From Saprospiraceae bacterium (GTDB taxonomy: Bacteria > Bacteroidota > Bacteroidia > Chitinophagales > Saprospiraceae): a stretch of DNA of 64,000 bases. The notes under the pieces were generated by a model. It was given only the letters and a program-made list of their open reading frames with translations. It searched no databases and was not told where the DNA came from. A program made the position numbers and the translations under genes. The stretch spans positions 1-64,000 of the forward strand of contig JAHDGD010000003.1 in the NCBI GenBank assembly GCA_020627825.1, in the 5' to 3' direction. Position 1 is the stretch's first letter. Each line of letters begins with the position of its first letter. Below are positions 18,166 through 27,927 of the stretch, in pieces.

Positions 18166-18729
18166 TTATTTTTTCAGCCTCTTAAATTTCATTTTGTAAT
18201 CTGCTGAAACATTGCCTTTTTTAATAGCATCAAGTTTGCGTTGCATCATTCGTTTCTTAAGAGGTTTCAATTTTTCAGTAAACAAAATCCCTTCGATATG
18301 ATCGTATTCATGTTGTATAACTCGAGCATTTGTCCCGTCGAATTCTTCTATGTGCTCTTTAAAATTCTCGTCTTGATATCTAATTTTCACTTTGGCTTGT
18401 CGCGAAACATCACCTCTCAAAAATGGAATGGACAAACACCCTTCTTCATATTCCCAAAAATCACCTTCTTCTTCTAGGATTTCAGCATTAATAAAAACTT
18501 TTTTTATTCCTTTATCCTCTTCTCCTTCGTCCATCACTTGAATGGTGTCAACTAAAAATAACCTTATAGATTGACCAATTTGTGGAGCTGCTAGACCAAC
18601 TCCGCTCGCGTTATACATAGTTTCCCACATATTAGCAATTAGGTCCTGAAGTCCTTCATGATTCTTATCGATTTCTATCGCTACTTTTTTTAATACGGGT
18701 TGACCGTATGCATAAACTGGTAATATCAT
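18166..18729 (-). CDS. def: Peptide deformylase
   Basis: 187 aa. Removes the N-formyl group from nascent proteins. All three motifs are intact: GVGLAAPQIG, EGCLSIP (metal Cys) and QHEYDHIEG (two metal His and the catalytic Glu). The C-terminus is basic. It follows ruvX by 7 bp in a two-gene unit, a frequent Bacteroidota arrangement. Confidence 0.96.
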   Translation of the reverse strand: MILPVYAYGQPVLKKVAIEIDKNHEGLQDLIANMWETMYNASGVGLAAPQIGQSIRLFLVDTIQVMDEGEEDKGIKKVFINAEILEEEGDFWEYEEGCLSIPFLRGDVSRQAKVKIRYQDENFKEHIEEFDGTNARVIQHEYDHIEGILFTEKLKPLKKRMMQRKLDAIKKGNVSADYKMKFKRLKK

Positions 18730-18736
18730 ATTCTTT

Positions 18737-19144
18737 TTAATAATTCATGTGCCTTCTTAAAAGCACAACAGCACTCATTTTATCCAGCTCTCCTTTTGTA
18801 TGCCTTTTCTTCTTTTTGGTATGGGCTTCCGCCAAAAGGCTCTTGGCTTCAACAGAGCTGTAACTTTCATCAATTTTAGAAATACGTATTGAGTTGAATT
18901 GTTTTGTAAAAGCTTCTAAAAAAGCATCAATTTCGCTGCAAAGATACGTCTTCTTTCCATCATGATGTATAGGATATCCTATAAGAAGTTCTTCAACTTT
19001 TTCTTGCTGAACATATGAACTTATGAATGACAGAAGTTGAGGGGTTTCAAGAAAAGTAAGCGGACTAGCAATAATTTGTAGCTCATCAGTTACAGCAACC
19101 CCACTTCTTTTTTGTCCATAATCTATACAGATAATCCTTGCCAA
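18737..19144 (-). CDS. ruvX: RuvX/YqgF family nuclease
   Basis: 135 aa RNase-H-fold protein of the YqgF family, implicated in Holliday-junction resolution and in processing of pre-16S rRNA. The catalytic Asp lies in CIDYGQKRSGVAVTD; DESYSSVEA and LDKMSAVVLL are the remaining acidic motifs, and IGYP ends a core strand. Length and motif order are typical. It is first in the ruvX-def unit. Confidence 0.93.
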   Translation of the reverse strand: MARIICIDYGQKRSGVAVTDELQIIASPLTFLETPQLLSFISSYVQQEKVEELLIGYPIHHDGKKTYLCSEIDAFLEAFTKQFNSIRISKIDESYSSVEAKSLLAEAHTKKKKRHTKGELDKMSAVVLLRRHMNY

Positions 19145-19207
19145 AATTTTAGTCTTTATGAAATTGATTTTATTTTTATCGTGTTACAACATCAAAAGAA
19201 CACATAA

Positions 19208-19705
19208 ATGCTTGAAAAATTCACTAAAAAGTCAGTAAGTTCTCCTATGTGGACAATTTACTTTCTGAAGGTAATGCTAATTGTTCCTGTTGCCTATCTT
19301 TGCTTTGTGTATTTACCTGTCCATTATTCCAAATTTATAAGTGAATTGGGCATGAATTTCTATCTTTCTAAAATCATAAATTTTACTTTGTTCTGGAGCC
19401 TAGGTTTAAGGAGTTTTTTTAAATATTTTTATTATACTTTTGAAGACCTACCATCATCTTGGAATCAGGGAGTTGAAGTAGATTTTATAAAGAAAGAATT
19501 GAAAATTGATGATGTAATGTATTCATTTCATGAAATTTATAGAATTATTGCACATCCATACGAATCTGGAATTTTCCCAACATATTATAAAATTTGGCTT
19601 GAATTAGAAAAAGGGGAAAAAATCAAAATGCTATCACTCAAAGAAGCAGATGGGTATACCTATATTTTAAAGGGTTTCCATGATGCAGGTGTTCCTGTAA
19701 ATTAA
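19208..19705 (+). CDS. Unknown two-helix membrane protein, tandem paralogue A
   Basis: 165 aa. Two predicted membrane helices at about 17-40 and 55-75, then a soluble C-terminal half with SSWNQ, F.EI..II, YYKIWL and K.LSLK motifs. These motifs recur in the next gene at the same positions, so the two arose by duplication (about a third of residues identical by eye). The C-terminal half resembles a PH-like membrane-associated fold in its beta pattern, but I cannot name a family. ATG 19208 opens the conserved xLxKxxxKKS start. Confidence 0.65.
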   Translation: MLEKFTKKSVSSPMWTIYFLKVMLIVPVAYLCFVYLPVHYSKFISELGMNFYLSKIINFTLFWSLGLRSFFKYFYYTFEDLPSSWNQGVEVDFIKKELKIDDVMYSFHEIYRIIAHPYESGIFPTYYKIWLELEKGEKIKMLSLKEADGYTYILKGFHDAGVPVN

Positions 19706-19853
19706 TATTAAGCATCTATAGGATATCGCATCAGAACCTTCAAAATGTACTAAATAATACTAAAAGCCTCACTGTGTTATTAGTATTTTAAAGAAATTAG
19801 TAGAAAAAAGAGAACATACAACTTTCTTAAAACTCAACCAAAAATTAAAAAAC

Positions 19854-20342
19854 TTGAAAGAAACAATCACTAAAAAGTCTGAAAATAAGACCATGTGGCT
19901 AATCTTTTTGTCTAGATTAATATTTTCATTAATCGCAATCGTAGCAATCATATTTATTTTAGGTCCTTTTTTAGCCAAGCTTCTTATGATGATCGGAATA
20001 CCAACATCCATCACATTCAACGCTCTGACACTTATCATTTTGACAATTGCCCTATTTCGATTCTCAAGTCAATTGAATGATGATATGCCTTCATTATGGA
20101 ATCAAATGGTTGAATTTAATTTTGAAGAAAAGAAATTAAGAATCAATGATCGATTACATCACTTTAATGAGATTCAAAAAATTATAGCCAATGAATATGA
20201 TTCTGATCTATTTTCATCATACTATAAAATATGGCTTATTGATAAAAATGGTAAAAAAACAAAAGTCCTTTCTTTGAAAAACCCGAATGAATATAGTAGG
20301 ATATTAAGAGCATTAAAAGAAGAAGGTCTTCTGATTAATTAA
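19854..20342 (+). CDS. Unknown two-helix membrane protein, tandem paralogue B (TTG start)
   Basis: 162 aa, homologous over its length to the preceding gene: two helices (about 14-38 and 48-68), then WNQMVEF, F.EIQKIIA, YYKIWL and K.LSLK. There is no ATG in frame near the start. The codon aligned with the ATG of paralogue A is AAC, and the next codon (TTG, the Leu of the shared start) is the only plausible initiator. The gene may therefore be weakly translated or use TTG. The body is intact, so I do not call it a pseudogene. Confidence 0.6.
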   Translation: MKETITKKSENKTMWLIFLSRLIFSLIAIVAIIFILGPFLAKLLMMIGIPTSITFNALTLIILTIALFRFSSQLNDDMPSLWNQMVEFNFEEKKLRINDRLHHFNEIQKIIANEYDSDLFSSYYKIWLIDKNGKKTKVLSLKNPNEYSRILRALKEEGLLIN

Positions 20343-20346
20343 AAAA

Positions 20347-20829
20347 TCATTCCGCTACACCAAAATAATCCCAGTCAAGACCTGGAGGTTGTAAATATTT
20401 CTCTTTTAATTCTTTGACGTTATTTTCACGTCTTTTTATGTTACGAAGTAAGCAACTCCTTCCTACAGCACGACTAAATTTCACCATGTCTGCTTTTGTG
20501 ATTTTTTGCCCACCGTGTTCCAATACAAATTTTCCTCCAAGATTCCGTACATCTCCAGGAATTAGTTTTAAGTTCTTTTTGATATCATATTCATCAGGGA
20601 TTAAAAGCTCTATTCTTGGCATTGCTTTATCTTCATAGGTTTTCAGTAAGTTACCTACTTTAACCCCTACATTCATATTCATCACAACAATGTAAAAAAT
20701 TGCATCGTCACCGGTACGAACATAATCTCTTTCTGTATTGATAAGCATGAGAAAATCAAGACGTAGTGATTCCTCTATTTTAGGTGTATAACCAGTTTCT
20801 TTTATAGTGAGTCCTAAAACATATTTCAT
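20347..20829 (-). CDS. Hypothetical protein, end of a long operon
   Basis: 160 aa, no signal or membrane helix, mixed alpha/beta composition with a basic C-terminal half. I recognise no family or motif. It starts 3 bp after the lipoprotein gene stop and ends the 20.3-41.9 kb minus-strand run, facing paralogue B tail to tail (4-bp gap). Tight coupling to the lipoprotein argues that it is a real gene. Confidence 0.55.
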   Translation of the reverse strand: MKYVLGLTIKETGYTPKIEESLRLDFLMLINTERDYVRTGDDAIFYIVVMNMNVGVKVGNLLKTYEDKAMPRIELLIPDEYDIKKNLKLIPGDVRNLGGKFVLEHGGQKITKADMVKFSRAVGRSCLLRNIKRRENNVKELKEKYLQPPGLDWDYFGVAE

Positions 20830-20832
20830 GGC

Positions 20833-21393
20833 CTACATTTTGTCCATGATCTCTTCCAATCTAGTTGCTAGAGCATCAATTTCTGTACGGAAAGATTCCT
20901 GAGTGGAACATTCTTTGAAAAAAGGATCGTTTTGTTTTTTAGCCATTGCAACAATGATTTTTCGATCACCCGTTGATTCAAAGTCATCAATAAACTTTTT
21001 TTGTTCTTCAAGAATCTGTTCACATGTCAACCCTTTATTCGGCGAAGAATCGATGATTTCTTTTGTCGCCTCCATTTTCATCTGTGCTTCTTTTTGCTTT
21101 TGTTCCTCGCTTTTTCCTTCAAGTTTAACATCTACTTTATTTTCCACTTTTGCTTCTTCTGCTACTTCTTCCTTTTTTGATTCGATGATCATTTTCTTTG
21201 CTAATTCATTCTGATCTATAAGCTCATCCATTTTCACTTCCACCTCAATCTCATCGTTAGCTGCATTTTCAATACTTTCCTCAATTTGAGACAAATCAAT
21301 ATCTTCAACTTTTTCAGGTGTTGTAGATGTAGAATCGGATTTACATCCAAAAGCAATAAAAACAAGTGCAATACATAATAGGCGAATAGACAT
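20833..21393 (-). CDS. Glu/Lys-rich lipoprotein, unknown
   Basis: 186 aa from ATG 21393, which opens a clean lipoprotein signal with F-G-C lipobox (residue 17). The longer start at 21426 would overlap the upstream permease gene and add a second hydrophobic stretch, so it is less likely. The mature region is acidic and Lys-rich with strong coiled-coil character (about 45-120), then a helical tail ending in LEEIMDKM. Function unknown. It follows the ABC permease by 10 bp, so an accessory role to that transporter is possible. Confidence 0.62.
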   Translation of the reverse strand: MSIRLLCIALVFIAFGCKSDSTSTTPEKVEDIDLSQIEESIENAANDEIEVEVKMDELIDQNELAKKMIIESKKEEVAEEAKVENKVDVKLEGKSEEQKQKEAQMKMEATKEIIDSSPNKGLTCEQILEEQKKFIDDFESTGDRKIIVAMAKKQNDPFFKECSTQESFRTEIDALATRLEEIMDKM

Positions 21394-21403
21394 ACAAAAG
21401 AAT

Positions 21404-22939
21404 TTAACGATTATAAATAAGATCACCAGGCGTTTTCAAAAGGATCTTTTTGATCGAGACAAATGATATATAACTTGAAAATAGTAAAATAATCAGCATG
21501 GTCAGAAAGATTCTATAATCAAATAAATCGATAACTGCTATTTTACTAAATCCTATTTCAAATGCCTTTATGATGAAACTGAAAAGATATCCTATAATAA
21601 TTGAAATTATAATGAATAGAATAATAATCTTGATGTACACAGAAATTAAGAACTTATTGTTCAATCCAAAAGCTTTCAACGTACCCAAATTATTTTTGAT
21701 TCCTTCAAGGTGAGTGGTTAATAAACTATTGATATAAAATACAATGGAAAGAATACTAAATGCTAAAAGAATGATGGCAATAAGACCTGTCAATCGACTT
21801 ACAAGTGCGAAGTTTTCTTTTGCTTCAACTTGATCCATACTGATTTCCATACCAAATCTAGGATCCGCTTTTAAAAATTCATTAAACCCACGAACTAAAT
21901 CCAACTTTTGAAAATTAAAAGCAAGGTGATGTGGATTATCTAAGTTCGAATAATCTCCTACATTACATTCCGATTTATATTGAACACGTGGACTCTTCAT
22001 AATCCCTGCTTTATCAATTGCAGGAGGAAACTTCCTAATTTCTTCGAATTCTAGAAAATCGAACAATGTAACAGTGAATTTATCTAAGATATTATCATCG
22101 TTCATTTTCACTTCTTCAAATTCAATATCAGCAAGTTCATATGCCGAAAAGAATTCTTTAAGTTTCTGTTCCGTTTCTTCTTTGGCTTGGCCTTTTTTAA
22201 ATTTACCAACCATTGTAATACGATTGACTGGATTCAATTGAACGAATCCCGTTTCATCGAAGCTCTTATTTAACAAATTAGAATAATGGGAAGACATTAA
22301 CATGTTACAGAGGTTTGGCATTTCTTTTACCACAGCAACAACCTCTGGGAAAAAGATAAACTCTCCAGCTACCATTGCAACTTTATCCAACGGTTTACGA
22401 ACATCATACCCAAGGTATTCAATTAATGCTTGCTCTTTTACAATAATGCCACATAATGGAAAATCGAATTCTTCGCCTTCTCTATACGTATATCCTTGCA
22501 CTACATTATTGGATTTGAGAACCTCTTTCATAAGATCTTCACCAATTCCAGCCGTTCTGGTTTTCAGTGTGTAAATCTCATTATCTTCAAAATTGATATA
22601 CTGTCGATGATCAATTTTATATTCTGTTATGTTCTTAAGATTGAAAGAGTCTCTTTTCGTTTTTTCCTCAAAAAAAAGTTGAAGCTTATTAACCTTATCT
22701 TTATAATGCGTAGCAATAGGTAGATTTACCCAATTGGTAAAGGGGTTATCCATTCTTTCTTTTAAGTATTTTATACCACCTACAGCATATCCCAATGCAC
22801 TTATTGTCAATGCGAGAATTAAGGAAAGTGCAATGATGGATCTCCTTGATTTTCCAGTCAGGTCATTGAACTCATTACTGAAAAATAACTTTTCGAAGTC
22901 ATTGTTTACACCAAACAACTTGTATAGTAATTGCTTCAT
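21404..22939 (-). CDS. ABC transporter permease, FtsX/MacB-like
   Basis: 511 aa. One N-terminal membrane helix (about 33-55), a large extracytoplasmic domain (about 60-380), then three helices (about 387-410, 433-458, 475-497): the FtsX/LolC/MacB topology. Such permeases with a LolD-type ATPase transmit force across the inner membrane to periplasmic partners or lift lipoproteins rather than pumping solutes. The ATPase gene ends 1 bp upstream. The downstream lipoprotein and upstream VWA, barrel and adhesin genes suggest a role in envelope assembly or signalling. Confidence 0.85.
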   Translation of the reverse strand: MKQLLYKLFGVNNDFEKLFFSNEFNDLTGKSRRSIIALSLILALTISALGYAVGGIKYLKERMDNPFTNWVNLPIATHYKDKVNKLQLFFEEKTKRDSFNLKNITEYKIDHRQYINFEDNEIYTLKTRTAGIGEDLMKEVLKSNNVVQGYTYREGEEFDFPLCGIIVKEQALIEYLGYDVRKPLDKVAMVAGEFIFFPEVVAVVKEMPNLCNMLMSSHYSNLLNKSFDETGFVQLNPVNRITMVGKFKKGQAKEETEQKLKEFFSAYELADIEFEEVKMNDDNILDKFTVTLFDFLEFEEIRKFPPAIDKAGIMKSPRVQYKSECNVGDYSNLDNPHHLAFNFQKLDLVRGFNEFLKADPRFGMEISMDQVEAKENFALVSRLTGLIAIILLAFSILSIVFYINSLLTTHLEGIKNNLGTLKAFGLNNKFLISVYIKIIILFIIISIIIGYLFSFIIKAFEIGFSKIAVIDLFDYRIFLTMLIILLFSSYISFVSIKKILLKTPGDLIYNR

Positions 22940-22940
22940 A

Positions 22941-23768
22941 TTATTTGGTTAAAACTTGATTAATGAAATCATGTGGAGCATCTATTTGTTGGCCTTCTAT
23001 ATTCTTCCAAGTGTGATCAGCTTGGCGCACAAGATAATGCTTGTCCTCTATCCTTCCTACCGGATCAGTGATGGCATCACGTCTTGATAGTAATAAAATA
23101 ATATCTGCAAAATTCAATGCAAGTGGAATATCATGGGAAACAATCAATCCAGACCCCTGAAGATCTTCCAATATTTCTTTTAAAGTGGACATTAATCGAT
23201 GTGATGTATTTTTATCAAGATTCCCTGTTGGTTCGTCCCCAAATAATACACCGAAGTCACTTGCTATAGCTCTTACAAATGCTAAGCGTTGTCTTTGTCC
23301 TCCTGATAATTCGTAAATATTTCGATCAAAAAGAGATCGATCCAAATTCAATTTATCCATAAAGTGCATCACGCGTTCCTTAGAATCTTCAATTTTCTTC
23401 CCTTCCAATAACATTCTAACTGCCATATTCTCACCTGCAGTGAAATTCGGCATTAAATTGGTATTTTGAAAAATAAAACTAAAATGTTTTCTTCGAAATT
23501 GAGAAATGAAATCATTATCACGATTCCATATATCCCCAATATTATCATTCGTCTCTTGATTGGAAAAAATGATCTGGCATTCGTCTGCATTCTTGATGGT
23601 ATTATTCATCAATCCAAGAGTTTCAATAAGTGTACTTTTCCCTATTCCTGAAACTCCTAGTACAAAAACTAATTTTCCTTTTGGTATGTCTAAATCTTCA
23701 ATGTGCAGTACAGTTTGTCCATTACTGTATGCACATTCAAGATTTTTTATCTTAAAGACTGAATTCAC
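22941..23768 (-). CDS. ABC transporter ATP-binding protein, LolD/MacB-like
   Basis: 275 aa. Walker A GVSGIGKST (about 38-46), Q-loop in FSFIFQNTNL, signature LSGGQRQR, Walker B VLFGDEPTGNLD and the H-switch His in IVSHD are all intact. EPTGNLD is typical of the MacB/LolD/FtsE subgroup. The extra about 40 C-terminal residues after the core are unusual for the subgroup. It pairs with the permease gene 1 bp downstream. Confidence 0.92.
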   Translation of the reverse strand: MNSVFKIKNLECAYSNGQTVLHIEDLDIPKGKLVFVLGVSGIGKSTLIETLGLMNNTIKNADECQIIFSNQETNDNIGDIWNRDNDFISQFRRKHFSFIFQNTNLMPNFTAGENMAVRMLLEGKKIEDSKERVMHFMDKLNLDRSLFDRNIYELSGGQRQRLAFVRAIASDFGVLFGDEPTGNLDKNTSHRLMSTLKEILEDLQGSGLIVSHDIPLALNFADIILLLSRRDAITDPVGRIEDKHYLVRQADHTWKNIEGQQIDAPHDFINQVLTK

Positions 23769-23796
23769 TTAGTTGGTTTTTGGTCAAATATAAGAT

Positions 23797-26307
23797 TTAG
23801 AAGGTGTATTCTACTGGTACCCAGAAATAAACATTATTGGAAGTAGGATAACAAAATTCATATTTCTTCCCTAAGTCTTTTATTCTTTCCAGTTCTCTAG
23901 TCTTTTCTAGAAGCTCTTCAATTAGCTTAGCTAATTTATCATCAGGCATTTTCTTTTCGCTTCGAATATCTCCTATTTGAAAATCCATTCGATTACCGAA
24001 CTCAAGCCCTTCTTTCTTTACACCCTGCATCCTAGCAGCCAATTCTGCACTTGAAAACTTCTCTACTTCTTTTTTGGATAAATCATCATTACCTGTGAAT
24101 TGTTTTAGTAGTTCTGTAAATGTCGACATCAATGCCTCTCTTTGCTTATCAGGAGAACTATCATATGCAGAGGCTAAACGCTTTAAGTTGTCTATATAAC
24201 TCACCAAATCTTCATATGGCATAAATAGTACGTAAGAAAGTGAATTATTATCTGCTTTGCCCGGTTTTTTAGCTACATAAATTTCTTTGTACAAGTGATA
24301 TTTTTCATGTACAATTTTCTTTAAATCTTCTTCATCATATCCATTGCCTTTTTTTGCCTTATTTAACAATCGATATACCTCTCGAGCAATTGCTGGCGAC
24401 CATGTTCCAGTAGATTGATCCATTGCATTTCCACTCTCCGTCAAGCTGCTCATTTCATTACGGAATTGATCCACTTGTTGATAAATCTTTTCTACTGATT
24501 CTTCAATATACTTTTCTACATCAGAACCTTTGATCTTATTCTCAAAAGGCGCTTTAATTAATCGACCAAACGAAGGCCCATTTTCAACATTTAAGTCATT
24601 CCCATCTAGTAAATCAGCCATTGAAGGGTTCGCTACAGCAAATCCAGGGAAATACTCCTTCAACTGAACGTAATCTCTATGCTGTCGTTGTGCTGATTCT
24701 AGCATCATAGTTCTTAGTAACTTGTTATATGAAGCAGACTCTCTCGTTCTATAGCTTCTACACTGAATAGATACCATGTGCATATCAAGCTTATCTAAGA
24801 AATTCAATATATCATCACGTTCTACAAGTGTCTCATCTTTCGTTTCTTCAGCTTCGACACTTCTTACAATATTATTTTTGTAATCTCCATAATTACCAAT
24901 TGCTATAATAATATTCGATTCAGAAGTCGAAAAGCCAGCTTTTTTAAGCGTTTGTAATAAACCATAACGAGCTGAAGTCCAGTCGTCAGAATCTTTCCAT
25001 GTATCGAATTGTAATTGATCTACGAAGTTGATCACTTTTGCACGATCTTGTGTCAATTCTTGAATCTCAAATAATTTTCCTACTTCCTTTTCCGGTGTAT
25101 CACGATATACGGATGCTCCGTACTTGATTTTCACATTATCAGGAATATTATTTTCTAGGTTCGCCATTGCATTCATGATGGCTTGCTTATAATCATACAT
25201 TGATCTTGTTCCTTCGATCATGAACATAACATTAATAAACTCTCTTTTCTTATTATTCTCCTCAACATCAGCAGTTATGGTAGCCCATTTTACCTCATCT
25301 ATTTCACTTTGCACAAGATCCATCATAGATTGCGTATTAACTTCCGCAATCGCTCCTGTTCTATAATACTTCTCTGTATTATCGATCATTGGGAATCGAA
25401 CAACTTCACCTCTCAATCGTTTTCCATCACTTGCTAATTCAGCAGGATTTCTAGTGACAGGATCATTATTCCATAATACTTTATCTTCGATTATTTTACC
25501 AGAATTATAATATGCATTTGCACTACCTGGATCCATAAATCCTACAACACGCTTCGATTTATCATTTTTACGCTCATTGAACGCATCATCTTCGAAGTTT
25601 GGCTCAAGTGCAATTCTTGTATTCCATTTGGAAGCTTTCGCTTCTCTTACCCATCCTACTAAAGTCGTACTAATACTTCCACTAGGGCAACGACTATCTT
25701 TTCCTATAAGAAGACGACCATTCTCTCTTTTATAAACAAAGTAAAATTCGTAAATCGTTTTATTCCCTATCGTTTTGGAACCATTCGGAGAGGTGTATAT
25801 TTTCACAAGCTCTTTGTTATCGGAATTGATAACATTTGCCATATCCTTTACTTTATTAAGTAAGAATACTTTTCTATGAATAAGAGATCTTGGATCAATC
25901 AAGCTATTGTTCCATAAGAGTAGTTTGTCTTTTTTAATCCAACCCACATCGTGCTTCAAACTTTTTATTCCAAACTTTCCATCTCTTCTAGCTTTAACTA
26001 CTTTTACCCATTCCTTGTTACTATCGACGACATAAAACCAATCCCCAAAGTTTACGGTACTTTGCTCTCCTGATTTTGCATCGGGTTTAGTATAGGCTTT
26101 GTTATTATCTCGATCACTAATTACAATCCATGGATCATCACTTGATCTTTTATGCTTTGAAGTAAGAAATTCATTTAATTGATCTACATACTCATCATCA
26201 AAGTAATCCAGAGGACTTTCGTAAGCGATAGGTTTCCCTTCTATTCGCTGAGAATAGCTGACAGATAAAAAAGTAAAAAATGCTAGGGTCAATAATATTA
26301 TTCTCAT
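23797..26307 (-). CDS. VWA and SH3-like domain protein, TssR-like
   Basis: 836 aa from ATG 26307, which gives a signal peptide ending S-V-S-Y-S-Q. Residues about 45-115 and 160-230 look like SH3-type beta domains (DWFYVVD..KEWVKVVKA; GWIKKDKLLLWNNSL). The middle holds a von Willebrand A-like domain beginning NVMFMIEGTRSMYD; its metal site is EGTRS instead of DxSxS, so metal binding may be lost. The C-terminus is coiled-coil-rich. The layout and the GW..K.KLLLW element resemble TssR of the Bacteroidota type VI secretion system (T6SSiii). That assignment is from memory of the family and not certain. There are no other T6SS genes beside it. Confidence 0.6.
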   Translation of the reverse strand: MRIILLTLAFFTFLSVSYSQRIEGKPIAYESPLDYFDDEYVDQLNEFLTSKHKRSSDDPWIVISDRDNNKAYTKPDAKSGEQSTVNFGDWFYVVDSNKEWVKVVKARRDGKFGIKSLKHDVGWIKKDKLLLWNNSLIDPRSLIHRKVFLLNKVKDMANVINSDNKELVKIYTSPNGSKTIGNKTIYEFYFVYKRENGRLLIGKDSRCPSGSISTTLVGWVREAKASKWNTRIALEPNFEDDAFNERKNDKSKRVVGFMDPGSANAYYNSGKIIEDKVLWNNDPVTRNPAELASDGKRLRGEVVRFPMIDNTEKYYRTGAIAEVNTQSMMDLVQSEIDEVKWATITADVEENNKKREFINVMFMIEGTRSMYDYKQAIMNAMANLENNIPDNVKIKYGASVYRDTPEKEVGKLFEIQELTQDRAKVINFVDQLQFDTWKDSDDWTSARYGLLQTLKKAGFSTSESNIIIAIGNYGDYKNNIVRSVEAEETKDETLVERDDILNFLDKLDMHMVSIQCRSYRTRESASYNKLLRTMMLESAQRQHRDYVQLKEYFPGFAVANPSMADLLDGNDLNVENGPSFGRLIKAPFENKIKGSDVEKYIEESVEKIYQQVDQFRNEMSSLTESGNAMDQSTGTWSPAIAREVYRLLNKAKKGNGYDEEDLKKIVHEKYHLYKEIYVAKKPGKADNNSLSYVLFMPYEDLVSYIDNLKRLASAYDSSPDKQREALMSTFTELLKQFTGNDDLSKKEVEKFSSAELAARMQGVKKEGLEFGNRMDFQIGDIRSEKKMPDDKLAKLIEELLEKTRELERIKDLGKKYEFCYPTSNNVYFWVPVEYTF

Positions 26308-26400
26308 TTGTATCTCTTTTAGTTCCATAAATTTGGGCAATTTTCTATCGAATGTAAAGTTTTACCCACATTTAATTCTGATTCTGTATTATTTTTATCA

Positions 26401-27915
26401 TTATAACTTAAATACAAGACCTATTCTAGCCCCATATCTTAATACTCCGATGTCTTTGAAATTTTGCTGTAACACACTTGGATTTTCTGCACCTGAAATA
26501 TCAGGTAGACCTGAAAGTTCAACACGCTCTCCTAAATGATTCGTCTCGTTTTGGAAATAAGGTAAGAAATTATAACTTACGTTAAGTCCAGCTTCAAGTG
26601 CCATATTGAAATTAAATTTGTAATGAAATAATGGAGTAACTTGAACAGCTGCACTGAATTTATTGCCTGTTTCTACTAATTCTTCATTAAAATCACTTTG
26701 TCCGAAATAGTCTTCTATAACATTTCCATTATCAAATTGATCTAAAACATATAATTCAAATCCTTCTGAAAAATTCGATCGATCTTCAGGAAATTGAACG
26801 AATGCTAATTCCCCAGTATAACGACCTGAAGAACTTATGGAATAGATTGGTACAGCTGCAACATCCAAAAAGATATCGTAATTATAGCTTTCCACAAGTC
26901 TCAGGCTTACGCCCAAAGGAATATAAATATCTATAACTTGTAATCTTTCACTCAATGTATTGACTTCCTCGAATAATATGGTACGAACAGTTGGAAAATC
27001 TTCTTCTGTAAATGTTCCTGTTGGAGTAAAACCTGCACCACCAATTTCAGCACGAATACCTGCTGCTGAACTAAATGACCCTCCGCCTGTAAATTCGTTC
27101 AGATTTGTCCTGAAATTATTAAAATTCAAGGAAAGTCCAGCCAATATATAAATGCTTTTCTTATTGTTGATACTTCGTCTAAAAACAGCATCAATACCAT
27201 ATGAGTTATAGCTTACAGGGATATTACCATCAAACCCTACTGCTAAATCGGATGTTGTTTTCGAAATATTACCAAGATGAAAATTTAGATCAGTTGAAAT
27301 CATCGTTGCAGATTCAACTTTAACTTTTGTAGCTTCACCTTTAATGCTGATGATAGATGGAGCAGATAAATCATATTCTGGTACCTCAATTACCATTTTC
27401 AGATTAATCGTTCGTCCATTATTTGGGTAATTAACAAACTTATTGTCTTTATCTAAACCATTAAACATGATCTTTTCAAATGATACAGTGACTTGATAAA
27501 ATCCACTTGAATCATAGGCAATTTCATCAAGATAAACTTCATTCAATTCAAACTTTACTCCTGTCCCTTGCATGTATTCATACACTTTATCGGCATAGGT
27601 TCCATAATTGATGTTTTGAGCATCTTTTTTAGCTAAATCATCGAATACTTCAGCAGATCCTGAAAAAATGCTGATAAAATCAGAATATGCATCATCTGAA
27701 AATTGCATATTATCATCTAGAAAGGATGCTACTTTTGCATACTTGTTCATGATATTTGTAGCCGATGCCATTATTTCATCTTTCTGTTCATCGGTGATAT
27801 CTGCTTTGATGTAAGACCCATCTTGGTATATTTTTATTTGGGCTTGACCCAAAAAACCTATGAGTAAAAAGAACATCAAAAAGAGCGGTTTAGTGTAGTG
27901 CATGTAAAATTTCAT
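26401..27915 (-). CDS. Outer-membrane beta-barrel-like protein, unknown
   Basis: 504 aa with a signal peptide (ending F-L-G-Q-A-Q). Residues 25-190 form a helical/mixed domain. From about 190 to the end there are alternating amphipathic strands (LNFHLGNIS, SIYILAGLSLNFNNF, IYIPLGVSLRL, LEAGLNVSYNF, GARIGLVFKL). The final Phe-x-Leu matches the outer-membrane insertion signal, so a C-terminal barrel is likely. It sits 12 bp after the small lipoprotein gene. Their N-terminal regions share a pattern (a predicted helix, then strand blocks around 'Y.Y..T..'), so they may interact. ATG 27903 is an alternative start. Confidence 0.7.
   Translation of the reverse strand: MKFYMHYTKPLFLMFFLLIGFLGQAQIKIYQDGSYIKADITDEQKDEIMASATNIMNKYAKVASFLDDNMQFSDDAYSDFISIFSGSAEVFDDLAKKDAQNINYGTYADKVYEYMQGTGVKFELNEVYLDEIAYDSSGFYQVTVSFEKIMFNGLDKDNKFVNYPNNGRTINLKMVIEVPEYDLSAPSIISIKGEATKVKVESATMISTDLNFHLGNISKTTSDLAVGFDGNIPVSYNSYGIDAVFRRSINNKKSIYILAGLSLNFNNFRTNLNEFTGGGSFSSAAGIRAEIGGAGFTPTGTFTEEDFPTVRTILFEEVNTLSERLQVIDIYIPLGVSLRLVESYNYDIFLDVAAVPIYSISSSGRYTGELAFVQFPEDRSNFSEGFELYVLDQFDNGNVIEDYFGQSDFNEELVETGNKFSAAVQVTPLFHYKFNFNMALEAGLNVSYNFLPYFQNETNHLGERVELSGLPDISGAENPSVLQQNFKDIGVLRYGARIGLVFKL
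27837..27853. repeat. Palindrome TTTGGG...CCCAAA, copy inside a CDS
   Basis: TTTGGG-CTTGA-CCCAAA within the signal-peptide codons of the barrel gene; a shortened relative of the dispersed TTTGGGC palindrome. Confidence 0.4.
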
Positions 27916-27927
27916 CTTATGGTTTTT

